Shown: positions 59,909-64,000 of the stretch, one piece after another
Layout: the number at the start of each line of letters is the position of its first letter
How positions within the stretch are numbered: the first letter of the stretch is position 1
Assembly: GCF_001742225.1 (NCBI RefSeq)
Contig: NZ_CP017076.1
Coordinates: 62,001-126,000 of the forward strand
Direction of reading: 5' to 3'
Length of the DNA: 64,000 nt
Source of the DNA: Novosphingobium resinovorum
Lineage (GTDB): Bacteria; Pseudomonadota; Alphaproteobacteria; Sphingomonadales; Sphingomonadaceae
The notes under the pieces: generated by a model
Database searches by the model: none
Seen by the model: only the letters and a program-made list of their open reading frames with translations
Told to the model about the DNA's origin: nothing
Position numbers and translations under genes: made by a program

Positions 59909-62437
59909 TCAGAAGTTCATGCCGACCGTGATGCCGTATTCCGCCGGACGGCCGGTGTAGCGCACGAAGGTGTCGTAGGCCTGCGTGGCGTTGCTCCAGT
60001 AATAGGTGTTGAAGATGTTCTTGCCCCAGGCCGACGCCGTCCACTTGCCGTCCGAGGAACGGATGCCGAGGTTGGCGTTGACCAGCGTATAGGACTTGAT
60101 GTCGTAGAGGTCGGAAGTCGCCCCGAAGGTGGCCGAACCCGGCACGACCAGCGCCGATACCGAACTGCTCTGCCCGTTGAGGCCCGCGCCCACGAAGCCG
60201 TCCAGCGCCGAACTGACCGGGAACGTGTAGTCCGCGCGCAGCGAGTACTGCCACTTGGGCGAGAAAGGCAGGTCCACGCCCTTGAACGAGGCGTTCACCG
60301 GTACCAGCACGCCGCTCACCGCGGTCTGGCCCACGGCGCCGAGGTACTTGTCCACCTTGGCGTCGAGGTACGTCACCGAGGCGCTGAGCGACAGGCCCTG
60401 CATCGGGCGCGCGGTGACTTCCAGTTCGGCGCCCTTGATGGTGGACTTGGGCACGTTCAGGAGCTTGTCGAGCGCGCCGAAGATCGGATCGACGAATTTC
60501 GCGCGGGTCTGCTTGTTCTTGTAGTCGTAGTAGAACGCGGCGCCGTTGATGGTGAGCAGGCGGTCCATCAGCTGGGCCTTGAAGCCCGCCTCGTAGGCCA
60601 TGATCGATTCCTGCTTCACCGGCGCATAGGCATCGAAGATCGCGCCCGACAAGTGCGGGAAGCTGCCCGCCTTGTAGCCCTTCGACACGTTGGCGTAGAG
60701 CAGCAGGCCGTCCACCGGCTTGAAGTCCGCACCGACCATCCACGAGGTGCTGTTCTCGCGGATTCGGGTATTGACGGTGGTGGCGGTGAGGAAAGTATCG
60801 GGATCGACCGGATCGTTCGCCGAAGGATCGCCCAGCACCAGCCCGCGCGTGTCGAGGATGATCGAGCCGCCCGGTGCGATCGTCGGGATCTGGTAGCCCG
60901 GGCCGCCGTAGAGCGGGCCGAGCGAGCCGTATACCGCGTTGAAGAAGTCGGTCAGCGTGACCCCCGGGGTGCCGCCGAAAGTGGTGTCGGTCGGCAGGAT
61001 CGGGAACTGCGGCAGATCGCCGTTGAAGGCATAGGCATCGCGCTTGGCACGGGTCTGGCGGATGCCGGCCTTGAGCGTGATCTGGTCGTTGACGTCGAAC
61101 TCCAGGTTTCCGAAGGCGGCGTAGTTCGTCATCTTCTGGCGGGTTTCATACGTGCTGCCGACGATGCCGTTGACGTAAGTGGAGCTGGTGTCGGTGTAGG
61201 TCAGCCAGGTGACTTCGTTGACCTTGGTGCGCTCGTAGTTCGCGCCTACCACCCAGCGCAGCGCGTTGTGGGAATCGTTGGCGATGCGCACTTCCTGCGT
61301 GAAGCTCTTGATGTGGCCGCTGTCGCTGCGCAAGTCGAGGTCGCGCAGCGCGGTGCCGCCGCCTTCGGTGGTGTTGTCGAACTTGAGGTCGGTATAGCCG
61401 GTCAGCGAGGTGACGGTGATGCCGCTGAAGTCGTAGTCCATGCGGAACAGGCCCTGCAGCATGCGGTTGTCCTGCCGCGGGCGATAGTCGGTGGACCAGT
61501 CGGCGGCGCGGGCATTGTGCGGTGCGTTGGGGTAGGTCGCCTGCGGATAGGGCACGGGGCCGTCGGCATACGTGAACGGCGCGATGGCGGGGGCGCCGGA
61601 CACGTCGTTCTGCGGCACGAAGGCGATGCGCTGCGGGGCCTGCGGCTCACTCTGGTCGCGCCAGCCGTTGAGGTTGAGCGAGGCCTTGAAGTCGCTGCTC
61701 GGCTCGAATTCGAGGATCATGCGCCCGGCGATCGTATCGGCGCGGCCGTTGCGATCGTCGCGGGTATAGCTCTTCTGCCAGGGATCGCCGTTGACCGCCT
61801 TCACCGCGATGCGTCCGCCCAGGGTATCGGTGATCGGGCCGCTGATGAAGCCGTTGGCTTCGATCGTGTTGAAGCGGCCGTAGCTGAAGGTGGCGCCGCC
61901 CTCCAGCGTCGGTGTGGGCGTGTTGGCGACGAAGTTGATCGCGCCGCCGGTGGCGTTGTTCCCGAACAGGGTGCCCTGCGGACCCTTCAGCACTTCGACG
62001 CGCTGGAGGTCGAAACCGGTCTGTGCGGACATCACCGGCAGCGCCAGCGGGAACTGGTCCATGTAGACGGCGACGTCGGGGTAGGACGCCAGCGAACTGT
62101 CGTAGAAGCCGACGCCGCGGATCGTGTAGACCGGCGTGGCGTTCGGCGTCGGCGCGAAAGTGAGGCCCGGCGTCACTTTCGCCAGGTCCGCGATGTTGGA
62201 GATGTTCTGGACCTTCAGCGCCTCGCCGCTGACCGCGCTGACGGACGAGCCGACTTCGCTGAGGTTCTGTTCGCGCTTGTTGGCGGTGACGACGATCTCG
62301 TTCGTGCTGGCGGACGAGGGCGGCGATGTGGTTTGGGGCGCTGTTTCTGCGGTCTGCGCGTTCGCATATGTCGCCGAAAGGCCCAGTGACAGCAGCGATC
62401 CGCCTGCAAAAAGCACAGCGCGTGCATGCATTTTCAT
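59909..62437 (-). CDS. TonB-dependent receptor (catabolic block 2)
   Basis: 842 residues with GGGGAGGA upstream. Signal peptide to about residue 28 ('TYANAQTAE'); 'EIVVTANKREQNLSEVGSSV'; plug with 'RGVGFYDSSLASYPDVAVYM' and 'LQRVEVLKGPQGTLFGNNAT'; barrel ending 'YTGRPAEYGITVGMNF'. No STN domain. The plug and last strands closely resemble the receptor at 25865, linking the two blocks to related substrates. Its promoter region carries operator-like palindromes, so it is probably induced together with the pathway. Confidence 0.9.
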   Translation of the reverse strand: MKMHARAVLFAGGSLLSLGLSATYANAQTAETAPQTTSPPSSASTNEIVVTANKREQNLSEVGSSVSAVSGEALKVQNISNIADLAKVTPGLTFAPTPNATPVYTIRGVGFYDSSLASYPDVAVYMDQFPLALPVMSAQTGFDLQRVEVLKGPQGTLFGNNATGGAINFVANTPTPTLEGGATFSYGRFNTIEANGFISGPITDTLGGRIAVKAVNGDPWQKSYTRDDRNGRADTIAGRMILEFEPSSDFKASLNLNGWRDQSEPQAPQRIAFVPQNDVSGAPAIAPFTYADGPVPYPQATYPNAPHNARAADWSTDYRPRQDNRMLQGLFRMDYDFSGITVTSLTGYTDLKFDNTTEGGGTALRDLDLRSDSGHIKSFTQEVRIANDSHNALRWVVGANYERTKVNEVTWLTYTDTSSTYVNGIVGSTYETRQKMTNYAAFGNLEFDVNDQITLKAGIRQTRAKRDAYAFNGDLPQFPILPTDTTFGGTPGVTLTDFFNAVYGSLGPLYGGPGYQIPTIAPGGSIILDTRGLVLGDPSANDPVDPDTFLTATTVNTRIRENSTSWMVGADFKPVDGLLLYANVSKGYKAGSFPHLSGAIFDAYAPVKQESIMAYEAGFKAQLMDRLLTINGAAFYYDYKNKQTRAKFVDPIFGALDKLLNVPKSTIKGAELEVTARPMQGLSLSASVTYLDAKVDKYLGAVGQTAVSGVLVPVNASFKGVDLPFSPKWQYSLRADYTFPVSSALDGFVGAGLNGQSSSVSALVVPGSATFGATSDLYDIKSYTLVNANLGIRSSDGKWTASAWGKNIFNTYYWSNATQAYDTFVRYTGRPAEYGITVGMNF

Positions 62438-62493
62438 CGATTATCCTCCCCATGGTGCGGCGCTTTGCGCTCGCCGGTTGCATTTGCTTAACC

Positions 62494-62507
62494 TGACCAA
62501 TTGGAAT
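62494..62507. promoter_or_regulatory. Operator-like palindrome TGACC-AATT-GGAAT
   Basis: 57 bp upstream of the TonB receptor start at 62437. Left half perfect, right half partial. Confidence 0.45.
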
Positions 62508-62715
62508 TCTAATGAGCGCATTTGGCGCGTCAAGCCATTATTCGAACTTGTGATCTGCTGCTGATCTACAGGTTGCCAAAGGCTTTGAAGTTGGGCGTGA
62601 TGATCGATTTATATACTGTAATTCATAGATAAATATCGGAGTTATGGTGAGCATGACCGATGCGGTTGGTGCCTGCCTTCCGGCATTCCCGTGCCGTTTT
62701 TGCTGGGCTGGCTAT

Positions 62716-62729
62716 TAGTCATATGGTCA
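62716..62729. promoter_or_regulatory. Operator-like palindrome TAGTC-ATAT-GGTCA
   Basis: In the middle of the receptor/BKACE gap. Right half perfect, left half weak. Confidence 0.35.
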
Positions 62730-62832
62730 GATAATTCGTGATGGGGAGTAAAGGCGTGAGCTGGATTCGCCGATTTTGACGACTTTGCCTGCGATCTCTG
62801 TGTCCGGCCGTGCTCCGCGGCAAGAATCATAT

Positions 62833-62846
62833 TGACCGTTTGGACA
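62833..62846. promoter_or_regulatory. Operator-like palindrome TGACC-GTTT-GGACA
   Basis: 69 bp upstream of the BKACE start. Left half perfect, right half one mismatch. Confidence 0.55.
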
Positions 62847-62914
62847 GTTTAAATCACATCGACATTCACAACGCATGCCTCGGCAGAGACCGGCAGCGAA
62901 AAACGGAGGGCGAG

Positions 62915-63844
62915 ATGCCGAAGTCCAAGACCATCATCAGCTGCGCCGTGACGGGCTCGATCCACACCCCGTCGATGTCGCCGCATCTGCCGGTGACGGC
63001 CGACGAGATCGCGCAGAGTGCGCTTGAGGCGGCAGAGGCCGGCGCGGCGATCGTCCACCTGCACGCGCGCGATCCGCAGACCGGCAAGCCGGTGCACGAA
63101 CCCGAAGACTTCGCGCCGTTCCTCAAGGTCATCAAACAGGCGAGCGACGTGGTGGTGAATATCACCACCGGCGCCTCGCCCTATATGCCGGTAGAATATC
63201 GCGTGAAGCCTGCGGAAACATGGAAGCCGGAAGTCGCCAGCCTCAACATGGGCAGCATGAATTTCGGCCTGTTCCCGATGCTGAAGAAGGATCGGGAATG
63301 GAAGCACGCCTGGGAGCCCGAAATGCTGGAGGCCAGCCACGACCTCGTCTTCCGCAACAGCTTCAAGGATATCCGCTATGCCCTTGAAACACTGAACAAG
63401 ACCGGCACCCGCTACGAGTTCGAGTGCTACGATACCGCGCACCTCTACAACCTGCACTACTTCTGGAAGGAGGGCCTGGTCGAAGGTCCGCTGTTCATCC
63501 AGACCTGCTTCGGCCTGCTCGGCGGCATCGGCGCCCACCCGGAGGACGTGATGCACATGAAGCGCACCGCCGACCGCCTGTTCGGCGATCAGTACCGCTG
63601 GTCGGTGCTGGCGGCAGGCGCGAACCAGATGCCGGTGGCGGCGATGGCTGCCAGCATGGGGGGCCACGTGCGCGTGGGGCTGGAGGACTCGCTGTGGATC
63701 GGCAAGGGCCAGCTTGCGACCAGCAACGCGCAGCAGGTGACGAAAGTGCGCCAGATCATCGAGGGCCTCGGCGGCGAGATCGCCACGCCTGCCGAAGCCC
63801 GCGAAATCCTCAGCCTCAAGGGCGGGGACAAGGTGGGGTTCTGA
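62915..63844 (+). CDS. Beta-keto acid cleavage enzyme (BKACE, DUF849)
   Basis: 309 residues from ATG 62915 with GGAGGG upstream; the frame is open further upstream but those residues overlap the operator-like site. Zinc ligands H48 and H50 in 'AAIVHLHARDP', then 'VNITTGASPYMPVEYR', 'FECYDTAHLYNL' and 'GGHVRVGLEDSLWIGKGQLA' with the conserved Glu. The family condenses a beta-keto acid with acetyl-CoA to give acetoacetate and a new acyl-CoA (Kce-type reaction). It would shorten a beta-keto intermediate of the pathway. First gene of a new plus-strand unit continuing beyond the window. Confidence 0.9.
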   Translation: MPKSKTIISCAVTGSIHTPSMSPHLPVTADEIAQSALEAAEAGAAIVHLHARDPQTGKPVHEPEDFAPFLKVIKQASDVVVNITTGASPYMPVEYRVKPAETWKPEVASLNMGSMNFGLFPMLKKDREWKHAWEPEMLEASHDLVFRNSFKDIRYALETLNKTGTRYEFECYDTAHLYNLHYFWKEGLVEGPLFIQTCFGLLGGIGAHPEDVMHMKRTADRLFGDQYRWSVLAAGANQMPVAAMAASMGGHVRVGLEDSLWIGKGQLATSNAQQVTKVRQIIEGLGGEIATPAEAREILSLKGGDKVGF

Positions 63845-63869
63845 AGCGCTCCTTTTCGCAGCAATCGGG

Positions 63870-64000
63870 ATGACAATGAAGGCCGCTGCGATCACCGAGA
63901 CGCGCGCGGCCCTGGGCGGAAGATTGGCGGGCATCGGGCCAGTTGCGCTTCGATGCCGACGCCACCGTCAATGCAGCGACGCAACTGTTTCCGGAGAAAC
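63870..64000 (+). CDS. Possible start of a further gene, cut by the window end
   Basis: An ATG at 63870 opens a frame ('MTMKAAAITETRAALGG…') that stays open to base 64000. A different frame near the end ('FDADATVNAATQLFPE') reads more like ordinary protein but lacks a start here. Either a short 5' gene fragment or a sequence/frame problem; the product cannot be named. Confidence 0.25.
   Translation, partial: MTMKAAAITETRAALGGRLAGIGPVALRCRRHRQCSDATVSGE

Larger units (their letters stand above)
62438..62914. promoter_or_regulatory. Divergent TonB receptor / BKACE promoter region
   Basis: 477 bp without a credible gene. It holds three operator-like palindromes: TGACC-AATT-GGAAT (62494-62507) near the receptor, TAGTC-ATAT-GGTCA (62716-62729) in the middle, and TGACC-GTTT-GGACA (62833-62846) before the BKACE gene. 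The part 62510-62700 is AT-richer than its surroundings and otherwise featureless. Confidence 0.5.

Noticed and set aside
60653..62389. A 578-codon plus-strand frame opposite the TonB receptor
   Set aside because: Shadow of the receptor; no ribosome site, no domain, typical antisense amino-acid bias.

Overview
The window looks like chromosome of a GC-rich sphingomonad-type alphaproteobacterium (Novosphingobium/Sphingobium-like). The reasons are very high GC with strong third-position bias, four large TonB-dependent receptors (several with the 'EIIVTAQKR'-type N-terminal box), repeated CrtC/AttH-like (DUF7064-type) proteins, and many SDR, SnoaL-like and Rieske genes in one catabolic island. 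The taxon is an inference from gene content. No rRNA, tRNA or CRISPR array was seen.

Layout. (1) 1-2.0 kb: the 3' end of a Wzy/O-antigen-ligase-like gene and a convergent MHS-type MFS transporter. (2) 2.1-3.8 kb: a decayed IS5-type transposase (frameshift plus in-frame stop) abutting an IS3-type orfB remnant. (3) 3.9-13.2 kb: a complete-looking heme-scavenging operon: Fur-box-like palindrome, FecI-type ECF sigma, FecR, STN-containing TonB receptor, hemophilin-like secreted hemophore, Slam/type XI outer-membrane secretion protein, HemO-type heme oxygenase, DUF454 membrane protein and a dedicated TonB. The TonB is cut in its C-terminal domain by an IS21-family element (13.2-15.7 kb). (4) 16.2-30.7 kb: first catabolic block: TonB receptor, two DUF7064-like proteins flanking an LvaA-like kinase and its small partner, a MerR regulator divergent from an alcohol dehydrogenase/P450/TonB receptor/acyl-CoA ligase/crotonase operon. 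(5) 30.8-63.9 kb: second catabolic block arranged as divergent operons: two Rieske oxygenases each linked to an uncharacterised ~115-residue protein, two class A flavin monooxygenases, VOC proteins, an FAH-family enzyme, six SnoaL-like proteins, two EthD-like proteins, five SDRs, a KstD-like flavoprotein, a PQQ dehydrogenase, a second kinase/partner pair, two more DUF7064-like proteins, a TonB receptor, a TetR regulator and a beta-keto-acid cleavage enzyme (BKACE).

The most informative non-coding signal is a recurring TGACC-N4-GGTCA palindrome. One or more versions lie in every main promoter region of the second catabolic block (at about 30.85, 34.28, 35.86, 39.07/39.16, 47.03/47.16, 54.97, 58.99 and 62.49/62.72/62.83 kb). 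I saw none in the gene-start regions of the first block. This suggests one pathway-wide regulon, most simply controlled by the TetR protein at 34.4 kb, with the MerR protein serving the first block.

Together the two blocks look like an uncharacterised pathway for a hydrophobic cyclic compound, with a terpenoid, steroid-like or alkyl-aromatic substrate as the leading guesses. Receptors would import it; P450, Rieske and flavin oxygenases would hydroxylate it; dehydrogenases would oxidise it; VOC, FAH and BKACE enzymes would cleave it; and CoA ligase, crotonase and LvaA-like kinases would process side chains. The substrate cannot be named from sequence alone. No ferredoxin or ferredoxin reductase was seen for the P450 or the Rieske enzymes.
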